Shown here: positions 18,551-27,745 of the stretch, piece by piece
Layout of the letters: every line of letters begins with the position of its first letter
Position numbering within the stretch: the first letter of the stretch is position 1
Origin: an uncultured Lachnospiraceae bacterium
GTDB lineage: Bacteria > Bacillota > Clostridia > Lachnospirales > Lachnospiraceae
Assembly: GCA_937965795.1 (NCBI GenBank)
Contig: CALCMD010000038.1
Span: 13,161 to 77,160 of the forward strand
Direction: 5' to 3'
DNA: 64,000 nucleotides
Translations under genes and position numbers: made by a program
The notes under the pieces: model-generated
Databases searched by the model: none
Told to the model about the DNA's origin: nothing
Seen by the model: the letters and a program-made list of their open reading frames with translations, nothing else

Positions 18551-19741
18551 TCACCGTCTCAAAAGCTTCTTCGCCAAAGGTTTGACTCTCTCCCGGACTG
18601 CATACTTTGCACTGGAAAGATTTCGGTTCAGAAAGCTTCCAAACCTGGCGCCTGCTCCCGGCTTTCTGCTCTTTCGCTCTCCCGCCAGCGCTTCGGCAAG
18701 CCATTTTCTGGAAAAAGCCCGCTGTTCTTCCAGAATGGCGTCCGCCTCCGTATAATCCACATCCGCCAGAAGGGATTCCTTCTTTAAAATCTCCCCGGCG
18801 TCCGCCACATAGCGCCCCGTCAGTCCCAGCGTTCCCAGAAGCGACTCAAATCTTGAAGTGCCCCTTCCCGGATTTCCAATGGCAATAAAAGGCTTATGAA
18901 ACAGGATTGCCATGCAGGTTCCGTGAAAGGAGTCCGTAATGACGAAATCACTGTTCTTAAAATAGTACAGCCAGTCCTCCACCTGTAAATTTTCAATGGT
19001 ATTGTCAAGGTTCAGCTTCTCTTTATTTGCCGGAAATTTCTGATACCAGCCGTCCAGCATATTCACCAGCTTTTTCCCCTTTTTCTCAGCCACATAAAGC
19101 AGCGCCTCCCGTTTTCCGGGCGTCGGATCCAGGATGTAGGTTGCTATGAACGGCTCTGTCTCTTCTCTGTGGGATTCTTTTGTCAGATTTCCCAGTACCT
19201 GGGGCTCGCACATCAGCACCGGATCCAGCACGTGCGTGGCCTGCACGCCAAAGGTCTTTCGGCAGACGTCCACTCCCTCCGCTTCACGCACGGAAACCGC
19301 ATCCATCCGGCGCATACAGCGCACTGCTTTCCTGGTAAATTCCCGCGGCGCACGGAACGTACCGGAACCAAACGAGGTCGCATAAGCAATCTTCTTTTTC
19401 GTATCGTCCGCAAAATCCAGAAAATAGCTGTGCCCGAAAATTTTTGTCACGCCATAATTCCAGATCTGATCGGACCCAAGTACAAACGTATCGCACATCT
19501 GATTCAGCTCCCCAATCTCCGAAACATGATAGGACTTGCTGATCTGATAATGTTCTCTGGCAAAGCGTATGGAATGACGTCCCTTCATTCTGCCGTCGTC
19601 CGGCTTTAATCTCGGCTGGTGCACCATCAGCACGCGATATCCCAGAGATTCGATCGTCTGTTCCAACGCATAGTAAGTGGCGATGCTTCCATAATTGCAC
19701 CCAAACCATACGCCCAATATTCCCACATCGTAATGTTCCAT
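18551..19741 (-). CDS. Polysaccharide pyruvyl transferase family protein
   Basis: 396 aa. Family features: GVWFGCNYGSIATYYALEQ at the N-terminus, FVLGSDQIWNYGV, YATSFGSGTF, VEDWLYYFKNSDFVITDSFH and a GNPGRGTSRFESLL region. Members transfer a pyruvate ketal from PEP to a polysaccharide sugar in the cytoplasm; some members have other roles. Followed directly by the separate FrhB-family gene, so the pairing seen in the 11.5-13.8 kb fusion recurs here as adjacent genes. Basic C-terminal tail. Confidence 0.85.
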   Translation of the reverse strand: MEHYDVGILGVWFGCNYGSIATYYALEQTIESLGYRVLMVHQPRLKPDDGRMKGRHSIRFAREHYQISKSYHVSEIGELNQMCDTFVLGSDQIWNYGVTKIFGHSYFLDFADDTKKKIAYATSFGSGTFRAPREFTRKAVRCMRRMDAVSVREAEGVDVCRKTFGVQATHVLDPVLMCEPQVLGNLTKESHREETEPFIATYILDPTPGKREALLYVAEKKGKKLVNMLDGWYQKFPANKEKLNLDNTIENLQVEDWLYYFKNSDFVITDSFHGTCMAILFHKPFIAIGNPGRGTSRFESLLGTLGLTGRYVADAGEILKKESLLADVDYTEADAILEEQRAFSRKWLAEALAGERKSRKPGAGARFGSFLNRNLSSAKYAVRERVKPLAKKLLRR

Positions 19742-19752
19742 CCTTTTTCCCT

Positions 19753-20940
19753 CTATCCTCTAAGCTTCTTTGCAGTCTTTATCACTTTTTCCGGCAGCAT
19801 CCGTTTCACCCACTGTCTCGCAGCAGCCTTTTTCGAAAACTTCTGCCCGCTTGCCGTCTCCACGGCTTTCCGGAAGGACTGCTTTTTGTTTTCTTCAAAA
19901 AACTTTTCCCGCCCCTCCGGTATCCGAATCTTACTTCGGAACCGGTTATGCTTCAGGGTAAACTCCAGAGGCACCGGCTCGCAGAATTTCAGGAGCGGGC
20001 GAATCTTTTTCCAGATCTTTTCTCCCTTTTCACTGTTTAGCAGTACCAGGGAAACGCCTTTGGCAGACGCAAAATCCGGATTGTATTTCTCCACATGCCA
20101 GAAATCGCCAAGCGTCAGATCTCCCTGCCGCGGCGCAGGGGCGAAGGTACATTCCCCGCAGGAGCTTCGCAGCATGAGCGAACTGTGAAAGGCCCTCTCA
20201 TACGCATCATTCTCCCGGTTTCCGACCACTCTTTTCCCATTTTTCAAGGTTGCGATGCAATGGTTGCAGTTATGCCCGAATTCCTTTGTCCGAAACTGAA
20301 AATCCGCCAGGTTCTTCCCATATGTTTCCGTCCGGTATTTCTGAAATACACCCGGCGACGGGACGCCGTGGCATACTACGTCAACGGTCAGCAGATTCTC
20401 ATACTCCTTATTCAGAAATCCTTTCAGTCCTGCCACCTGGCAGGGAACACCGCCAAAAAGCACCTGTTTTCCTTCCTGCAAAAGCCCTTTGATCTCCCGG
20501 TAGACGGTCCCCACCCTGCTCTGCACATACTTGGAACCACGCATTTTTTCCAGTTCCTCTACGGTACTTATGATTCTGTGTTCCGCTGAAAAATTTTCAT
20601 CCAGCACAACGCCGCAGACACAGCCGCCCTGTTTCAGAACCGCTTCCGCCAGAAGCGTGAAGATTCCGCCGGAGGAGCTTTTCATCCGTATCTCATCCTC
20701 TGCATAAGCCGCAAAGCATTCCGGCTCTTTCTTATTTTTAAATGCCGGCGTCAGCTCCGGACAGGTGCGCACGCATTTTCCGCAATGAATGCAGATTTCC
20801 TCGTTTACCTGCGGATAAAGAAAGCCGTTCTCATTTTCTTCCATCCCGATCGCGTTTACCGGACAGGAATTCAAACATGCCGCGCAGCCGCAGCACCGCT
20901 CTTTCGGCAAAATCCGAATATTTTTACCTTCCCTGGCCAT
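19753..20940 (-). CDS. FrhB-family (F420 hydrogenase beta-like) iron-sulfur protein
   Basis: 395 aa. N-terminal dicluster ferredoxin: CCGCAACLNSCP (about residues 16-28) and CIHCGKCVRTCP (about 50-62). The FrhB core follows: SSSGGIFTLLAEAVL, FGGVPCQVAGL, VVCHGVPS, CGECTFA and GDLTLGDFW. Proteins of this family with ferredoxin domains are common in capsule and exopolysaccharide loci of Firmicutes and Bacteroidetes. They are expected to be flavin-dependent redox enzymes, but their polysaccharide role is not established. Placed 11 bases before the pyruvyl transferase gene. Confidence 0.85.
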   Translation of the reverse strand: MAREGKNIRILPKERCCGCAACLNSCPVNAIGMEENENGFLYPQVNEEICIHCGKCVRTCPELTPAFKNKKEPECFAAYAEDEIRMKSSSGGIFTLLAEAVLKQGGCVCGVVLDENFSAEHRIISTVEELEKMRGSKYVQSRVGTVYREIKGLLQEGKQVLFGGVPCQVAGLKGFLNKEYENLLTVDVVCHGVPSPGVFQKYRTETYGKNLADFQFRTKEFGHNCNHCIATLKNGKRVVGNRENDAYERAFHSSLMLRSSCGECTFAPAPRQGDLTLGDFWHVEKYNPDFASAKGVSLVLLNSEKGEKIWKKIRPLLKFCEPVPLEFTLKHNRFRSKIRIPEGREKFFEENKKQSFRKAVETASGQKFSKKAAARQWVKRMLPEKVIKTAKKLRG

Positions 20941-20952
20941 TTCTTTTCCTTT

Positions 20953-22053
20953 CTACGCCAATTCTTTCTTTACCAGCTTCAAAGCCGCTTCGATTACCTT
21001 ATCCATATCGTAATATTTGTAATCGCCCAGGCGCCCGCCGAAGATCACCTTTTCTTCCCTGTCCGCCAGTGCGCGGTACTGCGCAAACAGTTCATTATTC
21101 TTCTCGTCATTGATTGGGTAATACGGCTCGATTCCCGGTTTCCATTCCGAAGAGTACTCCCTGGAAATGATCGTTACCGGCTGCTTTCCAAACTCAAAAT
21201 GCTTATGCTCGATGATTCTCGTATACGGTACTTCCCTGTCCGTATAATTCACGACGGCATTTCCCTGATAATTCTCCATATCCAGCTTTTCCGTCTCAAA
21301 GCGCACCGTACGGTACTGGAGCGTTCCCAGCTTATAACCATAAAACTCATCAATCATTCCGGTAAACAGCGTCTTATCCGCAACATCAGGATTTTCCTGA
21401 ATGAAATCAAAATAATCCGTATTCAGTTTCACCGGAATGCCATCCAGCATCTTTTCCACAATCTTCGTATATCCGCCAATGGGGATTCCCTGATAACGGT
21501 CGTTGAAATAATTATTGTCATACATAAAACGGAATGGCAGACGCTTAATGATAAATGCGGGAAGCTCCGTACACGGGCGTCCCCACTGTTTTTCGGTATA
21601 GCCCTTGATCAGCTTTTCATAAACATCTCTTCCCGCCAGAGACAGCGCCTGTTCCTCTAGATTCTTCGGCTCTGTAATATTCAGCTCCGCCCGCTGCTGT
21701 TCGATCTTTTCCTTCGCTTCCGCCGGAGTCCTGATGCCCCACATCTTGCTGAACGTGTTCATATTAAACGGCAGATTATACAATTCATCCTGATATACTG
21801 CCACCGGAGAATTGATATAATGATTAAATTCCACGAACTGGTTCACATAATCCCACACCTCTTTGTTGCTGGTATGAAAAATGTGCGCGCCATACCGGTG
21901 AACACGAATGCCCTCCACATCCTCACAGTAAATATTTCCGGCGATATGATCTCTCTTATCAATGACAAGGCAGGTCTTTCCCGCCTTCTTCGCCTCATAA
22001 GCAAACACGGCTCCATAAAGCCCCGCTCCTACTACCAGATAATCGTATTTCAT
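20953..22053 (-). CDS. glf: UDP-galactopyranose mutase
   Basis: 366 aa, the usual length. Converts UDP-galactopyranose to UDP-galactofuranose with reduced FAD in the cytoplasm. Diagnostic stretches: YLVVGAGLYGAVFAYEAKK (FAD dinucleotide fold), VIDKRDHIAGNIY, GIRVHRYGAHIFHTS, and the C-terminal FGGRLGDYKYYDMD. AGGAGG lies 5 bases before the ATG. It provides the donor for the GlfT2-like transferase two genes upstream, so the locus should make a galactofuranose-containing glycan. Confidence 0.96.
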   Translation of the reverse strand: MKYDYLVVGAGLYGAVFAYEAKKAGKTCLVIDKRDHIAGNIYCEDVEGIRVHRYGAHIFHTSNKEVWDYVNQFVEFNHYINSPVAVYQDELYNLPFNMNTFSKMWGIRTPAEAKEKIEQQRAELNITEPKNLEEQALSLAGRDVYEKLIKGYTEKQWGRPCTELPAFIIKRLPFRFMYDNNYFNDRYQGIPIGGYTKIVEKMLDGIPVKLNTDYFDFIQENPDVADKTLFTGMIDEFYGYKLGTLQYRTVRFETEKLDMENYQGNAVVNYTDREVPYTRIIEHKHFEFGKQPVTIISREYSSEWKPGIEPYYPINDEKNNELFAQYRALADREEKVIFGGRLGDYKYYDMDKVIEAALKLVKKELA

Positions 22054-22062
22054 ATTGACCTC

Positions 22063-23334
22063 CTATTTTTCTTTTCGGAATATCTTCCGATACATCCGTT
22101 TCATCCCACGGTAACCCTTTGCCGCAAGATCATGCAGCGGTCGCTTCGGGGCCGTATATTGATTTCCCTTTTCTCCCACTGGCAGCACAGGTGCTCTTAA
22201 CGCCTCCTCAAGCCACTCCAGGGAACGCTTTTTCTCACGCTCCAGAATCTGACCGATCTTTTCATAATCCGGCTCCTCCAGCAGTTCCTCCCGCCTTTGT
22301 ATTTCAAGAGGGTCTTTCACAAACCGGTCTCTGACGCCAAATACTTTTCCCAGCGATTCAAACCTTGAAATCCCCCTCCCCTCATTTTCGATACAGACAA
22401 AGGGTTTCTCATTCAGAATCGCAAAGCTTGCCCCGTGGCAGGAATCTGTAAGCAGATACCTGCAATTTTCGATATAGTATAACCAATCCTCCACCTGTAG
22501 ATTCTCCGCCACAGGAGACAGATCTGCCTTTTTCTTATTTTCCTCAAAATTCGCCATCGTCCCGTCCAGCAAAACGACCAGCGGCAGTCCAAGCCTTTCG
22601 GACAAATATTCGGCCGCCGCTTTCTTTTCCGGATTTCCATCCAGAAGATAGACGGCAATATAATCGCCTTTCACCAACGGATGGCGTGCGGCCTCTGACT
22701 TTTCGGCCAGCTCTTCGTAAATTCCCCTCTCCATAAGGAACACCGGGTCCAGCACACGGGTCGCCTGCAAGCCGAACGTACGGTTTACCACCCCGACTGC
22801 GTCCTCCTCCCGCACGGAAATCCGGTCAAACTTTTCCAGATACTTCCTGGTAACGGCGATCTCTTCCTCCGGTGCGAAAAAGCCCGGATGTCCAAAAGAT
22901 GCGGCATAGGAAATCCTGCGCTTATCATCCTCCAGAAAATTAAAGAAAAGCCCTCCTCTGTAATGGCGGCTGATGCCATAATTCCATACCTGATCAGAGC
23001 CTATCACAAAAGTGTCCGCATATGGATTTAGCTCCCGCATTTCACGGAAGCCAAAAACAGGCGTAATCGCCTCGTAATGTTCTTTTGCAAATCTTCTGCC
23101 ATGAGAATGATAAATGGGCGCGTCCGGCTGAAATCCCGGACGGTCAATCATCGTGACCGAATATCCCATCCCCTTTATGGCCCGGTACAGGGCGTAATAG
23201 GTCATGATGCTGCCGTAATTCCAGCTCCACCATAACCCAAAAACCGCCACATCTTTTTTCTCTGTCTGCTTATCCAAAGTTTCCTGCTCCTCCAAAGTTT
23301 TCTTCTCTTCTAAAGCCTCCTGCTTATAACTCAA
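22063..23334 (-). CDS. Polysaccharide pyruvyl transferase family protein
   Basis: 423 aa, paralogous to the 18.6-19.7 kb protein (WWSWNYGSIMTYYALYRA, FVIGSDQVWNYGI, YAASFGHPGFFAP, VEDWLYYIENCRYLLTDSCH, FVCIENEGRGISRFESL). The start used is TTG at 23334 with GGAG 8 bases upstream, overlapping the preceding gene by 11 bases. The first 25 residues are a low-complexity charged run, so a TTG about 18 codons later is an alternative. Together with the fusion gene this gives three pyruvyl transferase domains in one locus, suggesting several modified positions or divergent functions. Confidence 0.83.
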   Translation of the reverse strand: MSYKQEALEEKKTLEEQETLDKQTEKKDVAVFGLWWSWNYGSIMTYYALYRAIKGMGYSVTMIDRPGFQPDAPIYHSHGRRFAKEHYEAITPVFGFREMRELNPYADTFVIGSDQVWNYGISRHYRGGLFFNFLEDDKRRISYAASFGHPGFFAPEEEIAVTRKYLEKFDRISVREEDAVGVVNRTFGLQATRVLDPVFLMERGIYEELAEKSEAARHPLVKGDYIAVYLLDGNPEKKAAAEYLSERLGLPLVVLLDGTMANFEENKKKADLSPVAENLQVEDWLYYIENCRYLLTDSCHGASFAILNEKPFVCIENEGRGISRFESLGKVFGVRDRFVKDPLEIQRREELLEEPDYEKIGQILEREKKRSLEWLEEALRAPVLPVGEKGNQYTAPKRPLHDLAAKGYRGMKRMYRKIFRKEK

Positions 23335-25135
23335 GGTATTTTCTCCAGAAATCCAGGCTGGTCATTTCACGGTAATGATCATGGTAAGACTGCTTCGCAG
23401 CCTCATACTCCTTATCCATCCGGCGCATGATACGGAACAGATTCTTATAACACTGTATCATCCGTTTCAGGCTCCGCTTTGTGGACGTGGAATTTCCCGC
23501 CGCATCCGTCATGATGACCTCGGAAAGACGGAACATCTTATAAATATTGTTGTACGGGGGGACGACCGGCACTTTTCCTTTTTTCGACGGAAGAATATAG
23601 CCGTTGATAAACAAAAGGTGAACCAGCTTCTTCCATACCGGTATAAAGTCCGATTTATCCGGTGTGATCAGTTTGTCCCAGTCATAATCCTCTTCTGTAA
23701 TCCCTTTATATCCAAGATAGGCTTCCTTTGGCTTCGTCTTATAATTCAGGCTGCCGACCTCTGCATGAAGCGCCACCGGCTCCTGTTTCATAAACCAGCC
23801 GGCGCCCTTCAAAAAGTCCTCCATCCCCCGGATATTCATATCCACGTACTGATAACGGTATTTCGCAATGTTCGAGCTGGCCCATTTCATAAGCATGACT
23901 TTCATCTGCTTTGCCCCATAGTCCGGATAGTGAATGGCGTTTACGATACAGTGATTTCGGATATCGTAATATTCCATCGTGCCGGAGACTTTATTTTCAA
24001 ATGCTTCATGCCATACGCCCACACCATTCAGATAGATAAAGCCTTTTCCTGTCCGCAGGCCGTATTCCACATCATCTCTGTGAATAAACAGCGGCAGCGG
24101 AAGATTCCCCTTATCGATCACAGAGAGAGGAATACAGCAGTACCACCAGCCCGCATATTCCACTTTCTCCGTCTCTTCTTCATTTAAAAGCAATACTTTT
24201 CGATCTCTTAAGTCTACCTTATGCTTGAGCGCTTCAATCTTCCCCTCATTCCACTGAGCCCCTTCTTCATATTGGAGATATGGTTTGTTTAACTGGAGAA
24301 TCGATCCTGCCAGTGTAAAATCTTTGTATTCTTCCTTCAGAAATGACAGAAACAGAAACGTCGTCTCCAGACTTGCCGGCTCAATCATGGCGTCGTCATC
24401 CATCAGAAGCACGTGGCTGATGTCGCGCTCCTTCGCCCGGCTCATCGCTTCGATGATTCCGCGGGTGAAGCCGCCCACGCCGCCTGCATTTTTATTCGGT
24501 GTAATCTTCACAAAATCTCCATCTGCCACGGAAGAATCGAGCGTCTTTGCGTTATCGGAAATGTGTACATACAGATGGCGGTACAGAGGAGACCTGGGGT
24601 TTTCAAGAATCTGCCGTTTCAAAAGCTCCAGATTCCGGTAAACATACTGCTCTCTCTTAAACGTACAGATCGCCGCCATGATATTTACTTTCAGATCAGA
24701 GGGCATCAGGTTTTCACAAAAGTAATGGCCTCCAAAGATCACACTGTCCTCTGCCAGTGACAGACAGCGGAACGAAAAAATTCCTTCCGGACGGTTCTCG
24801 CCAAAATCAAACCTTGCCTCCATCCTTTCCGAAGCAAAAATTTCCCGGCTCTCCAGAATCTCTTCTTTTACTTCTCCGTCCTGCAAATACTGATAAACCA
24901 TTTCCACCGAGAAGCTCCCCTGAAATTCCAGGGAAAGCTGTACTCTGCTTACAACGGTATATTTTCCCCATTTTCCCGTAGAAAAGCCATTAAAATAAGT
25001 ATCAAATCCAACGCTGCCGTTCAGCCCGCATTTCAGGCTTCCGTCTTCTCCTACGGTTATCTTTTCATCTCTGCGGTAATACAATTCTTCTGCTGCTTCC
25101 ATCCCGGAAGGCAATAAGATCCTTTTTAAATCCAT
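23324..25135 (-). CDS. GlfT2-like galactofuranosyltransferase
   Basis: 603 aa. Layout matches bifunctional GlfT2: an N-terminal beta-rich domain (about 1-150), a GT-A core with VLLMDDDAMIEP (DDD motif), the catalytic-base region FIHRDDVEYGLRTG and a later GVGVWHEAF, then a helical C-terminal region. GlfT2 polymerises galactofuranose from UDP-Galf, and glf is two genes away. AGGAG lies 6 bases before the ATG. The acceptor in this organism is not known; in mycobacteria it is a polyprenyl-linked disaccharide. Confidence 0.85.
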   Translation of the reverse strand: MDLKRILLPSGMEAAEELYYRRDEKITVGEDGSLKCGLNGSVGFDTYFNGFSTGKWGKYTVVSRVQLSLEFQGSFSVEMVYQYLQDGEVKEEILESREIFASERMEARFDFGENRPEGIFSFRCLSLAEDSVIFGGHYFCENLMPSDLKVNIMAAICTFKREQYVYRNLELLKRQILENPRSPLYRHLYVHISDNAKTLDSSVADGDFVKITPNKNAGGVGGFTRGIIEAMSRAKERDISHVLLMDDDAMIEPASLETTFLFLSFLKEEYKDFTLAGSILQLNKPYLQYEEGAQWNEGKIEALKHKVDLRDRKVLLLNEEETEKVEYAGWWYCCIPLSVIDKGNLPLPLFIHRDDVEYGLRTGKGFIYLNGVGVWHEAFENKVSGTMEYYDIRNHCIVNAIHYPDYGAKQMKVMLMKWASSNIAKYRYQYVDMNIRGMEDFLKGAGWFMKQEPVALHAEVGSLNYKTKPKEAYLGYKGITEEDYDWDKLITPDKSDFIPVWKKLVHLLFINGYILPSKKGKVPVVPPYNNIYKMFRLSEVIMTDAAGNSTSTKRSLKRMIQCYKNLFRIMRRMDKEYEAAKQSYHDHYREMTSLDFWRKYLEL

Positions 25136-25156
25136 ATTATCTCCTGTCTTTTCCCT

Positions 25157-25909
25157 TTATGGTGTTTTATTCTCCAAATCCTGATAAGCGTCGCAAACTG
25201 CCTGGGCCTCTCCGCTCATCACGGCAACTCCTTTGTCCAGCCACAATGCGTGGTCACAAAGACTCCTCACCTGTTCCAGATTATGAGACACGAAAAGCAG
25301 CGTGGTTCCTCCGGACAGCATCTCCTGCATTCGGTTCTGGCATTTCTTCCGGAACAGAAAATCCCCGACAGCAAGTACCTCGTCTACAATCAGAATCTCC
25401 GGCTTTACCATCGTCGCCACAGCAAATCCAAGTCTTGCCTTCATACCGGAAGAATAATTCTTGATCGGCGAATCCAGAAACTCACGAATCCCCGCAAATT
25501 CCACAATTTCCTCAAAATGCTCTTTCATGAATTTTTCGGAATGTCCCAGCACCGCTCCATTCATATAGATATTTTCACGGGCCGTCAGATTAGGGTCAAA
25601 ACCCGCTCCCAGCTCAATCAGAGGCGCAATTCCTCCCTTTACGGTGATTGTTCCCTTATAAGGCTTCATGATACCGCTGATTGCTTTCAAAAGCGTGGAT
25701 TTTCCGGAACCATTCGTTCCGATCAGTCCCCACGCCTCCCCTTTCTTCACTTTCAGGGAAACGTCCTTTACCGCAAGGAACTCCTGAAACAAAAGCTGGC
25801 GTTTGAGCAGATGAATCACATATTCTTTCAGATTATCTACTCCCTGTGTCGCCTTATTAAAACGTATCGTCACATGATCCACATCTATGATGTACTCATT
25901 CTCTTTCAT
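25157..25909 (-). CDS. Polysaccharide/teichoic acid ABC exporter ATP-binding protein (Wzt/TagH type)
   Basis: About 250 aa. Walker A GTNGSGKST, Q-loop region, signature YSSGMKARLGFA, Walker B ILIVDEVLAVGD and switch VSHNLEQV are all present. The alpha-helical insertion before the core (LKEYVIHLLKRQLLFQEFLA) is typical of RfbE/TagH proteins. It lacks the C-terminal carbohydrate-binding domain of the long Wzt type. Start is uncertain: ATG at 25909 (GGAGG 11 bases upstream) or ATG at 25918 (2 bases); readings starting further upstream overlap the permease gene. Pairs with the permease 37 bases before it. Confidence 0.9.
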   Translation of the reverse strand: MKENEYIIDVDHVTIRFNKATQGVDNLKEYVIHLLKRQLLFQEFLAVKDVSLKVKKGEAWGLIGTNGSGKSTLLKAISGIMKPYKGTITVKGGIAPLIELGAGFDPNLTARENIYMNGAVLGHSEKFMKEHFEEIVEFAGIREFLDSPIKNYSSGMKARLGFAVATMVKPEILIVDEVLAVGDFLFRKKCQNRMQEMLSGGTTLLFVSHNLEQVRSLCDHALWLDKGVAVMSGEAQAVCDAYQDLENKTP

Positions 25910-25946
25910 ACTTTTCATTTCCTCCAAATGCCTGCTCTCACCATAC

Positions 25947-26741
25947 TTAAATGTAGAGAATAAATTTATCCTGGCTCTTCTTAAAGACAACGACTCCAAT
26001 GACAAACGCCACGATTGCGATCAGCCAGCCGCCCCAAAAGATACGCGGTCCCGGAAAACGGCCATCGCACACCATATCACGGAACTGGGCCACATAATAA
26101 TACATCGGATTAAACCCTTTAATAAAAAACTGCAATTCCTTCGTAAGCGACGCGATCGGATAAAAGATCGGCGTCAGATACATCCATGCAGTCGTCATCG
26201 CTTTATAAATGTGCTGTACATCCCGGAAAAACACATTCAAAGACGCCAGCAAAAATCCCAGCCCGCAGCAGAACACATAGAGCTGAATCATAACAAGAGG
26301 CGTACACAGAAGATACGGCGTCACCTTTGCTCTTGTGAAAACCATAACGATAATCAGAGCCCCCAGGGAAAATACGAAATCCACCAGTGAGCTTGTCACC
26401 TTCGCCAGCGTGAAGATATATTTTGGTACGTAGCATTTCTTCAAAAGCGCTCCGTTTCCAATGATCGAACGCATGGCTGCGTTCGTAGAACTTGTCATAA
26501 ACTCAAACATGGTACGTCCTGCGATCAGATATACCGGATAATTTTCAATCCCTTTTCCCCTGTTAAACATACTGGAAAATACCAGTGTCATAATCACCAT
26601 GATCAGCAGAGGATTCAAAATACTCCACACATATCCCAGGACGCTTCTGCGGTATTTCAGCTTTACATCCCTCTTTACAAGCTGCTTCAGCAGATCCTTA
26701 TACTGTAAAAACACGTGAAATCTTTCCTGCCAGATACTCAT
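25947..26741 (-). CDS. ABC-2 type polysaccharide exporter permease (Wzm/TagG type)
   Basis: 264 aa with six membrane segments. Features of the ABC-2 glycan exporter family: LLKQLVKRDVKLKYRRSVLG amphipathic N-terminus, YVWSILNPLLIMVIM, FRDVQHIYKAMTTAWMYLTP and a C-terminal SQDKFILYI. Works with the adjacent ATPase to export lipid-linked polysaccharide across the membrane. Its start overlaps the stop of the GT2 gene by 4 bases, indicating translational coupling. Confidence 0.92.
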   Translation of the reverse strand: MSIWQERFHVFLQYKDLLKQLVKRDVKLKYRRSVLGYVWSILNPLLIMVIMTLVFSSMFNRGKGIENYPVYLIAGRTMFEFMTSSTNAAMRSIIGNGALLKKCYVPKYIFTLAKVTSSLVDFVFSLGALIIVMVFTRAKVTPYLLCTPLVMIQLYVFCCGLGFLLASLNVFFRDVQHIYKAMTTAWMYLTPIFYPIASLTKELQFFIKGFNPMYYYVAQFRDMVCDGRFPGPRIFWGGWLIAIVAFVIGVVVFKKSQDKFILYI

Positions 26742-27745
26742 TTTTTCAACCCTTCCTTTATCTTAAATAACAGTCTGGCCGCCAAATACGCCCTGTAATC
26801 TGTTCTGCGCAAAAGCAGCACCGCCCGGTTTCGAACCGCATCGTATATTTTCGGATACTTTGTAAAAAGATTTCCGTCAAACCGGCGCATCTCTCCCGGA
26901 ATTCCTTTGTCATAAGGAAAACTCAGAAAAATCTTAAACCTGCTGGCCACCATCCTTGCAATGGTATTCTCCAGATAGACCATCACATAGCCTGGCGCAT
27001 TCTTTGTTTCCTGCTCCTCATAAAACGCAAACAGACGATTCAGTACCCTGTCATAATTTTCCTGATTCTTCTGCATACGTTTCATATTCATGCTTTGTCC
27101 CGGAAGCCCAATGCGGTACATATAGACAAACGCATCAATGCAGGTGACTGTCCGGATGAACGGCACCGGAAACAGCACATACTCCATATCCACATAAAAA
27201 CAATGCTCGTCCAGCGGTGGAATCCTGCCCTTTAGCAATTCTGTCCGCATGGTTATTCCGTGCATTTTCATAAATATCTTATCACTAATCTCGGAAAAGC
27301 GATACTCTTTTCCGTAAATAACTCCTGGAAACGGCTCTGAAAACTCCGCTTTTCTGCTGCCGTCTTTATCCTTTACCCAGTAATAGTTGGAAAGTACCAC
27401 ATCTGAATCCGATGTTTTCAGGCAGTCCAGCAGACGCACAAAAGCGTCTCTCTCCACCCAGTCATCCCCGTCCACAACTTTAAAATATTTTCCCAAAGCC
27501 TCCGAAAGCCCCCGGTTAATGGTGGAGCCATGCCCCCCGTTTTCCTTTTTTATCATGCGGAAGGTCTGCGGATAACGCCTCACATAAGCTTCGGCAAGCT
27601 CCCCGGAACGGTCCTGTGAGCCGTCATTGACGATCAGAACCTCCAGTTCTTCTAAAATCTCCGGAATCACAAAAGAATCCAGACAGGTATTGATATAATT
27701 TTCAATGTTATAAGTGGGAATCACCACCGTCAATATTTTATTCAT
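26738..27745 (-). CDS. GT2 family glycosyltransferase
   Basis: 335 aa. GT-A motifs: LTVVIPTYNIENYINTCLDS, VLIVNDGSQDRS, ENGGHGSTINRGL and KVVDGDDWVE (DxD-type). This GHGST/VDGDDW subtype is common in Gram-positive capsule clusters next to Wzm/Wzt. The gene overlaps the permease by 4 bases and the preceding GT2 gene by 8, so the three are coupled. Specificity unknown. Confidence 0.88.
   Translation of the reverse strand: MNKILTVVIPTYNIENYINTCLDSFVIPEILEELEVLIVNDGSQDRSGELAEAYVRRYPQTFRMIKKENGGHGSTINRGLSEALGKYFKVVDGDDWVERDAFVRLLDCLKTSDSDVVLSNYYWVKDKDGSRKAEFSEPFPGVIYGKEYRFSEISDKIFMKMHGITMRTELLKGRIPPLDEHCFYVDMEYVLFPVPFIRTVTCIDAFVYMYRIGLPGQSMNMKRMQKNQENYDRVLNRLFAFYEEQETKNAPGYVMVYLENTIARMVASRFKIFLSFPYDKGIPGEMRRFDGNLFTKYPKIYDAVRNRAVLLLRRTDYRAYLAARLLFKIKEGLKK

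Noticed and set aside
18537..18704. Longer N-terminus of the 16.7-18.5 kb membrane protein
   Set aside because: Overlaps the pyruvyl transferase coding region; the TTG at 18536 has a textbook ribosome site.
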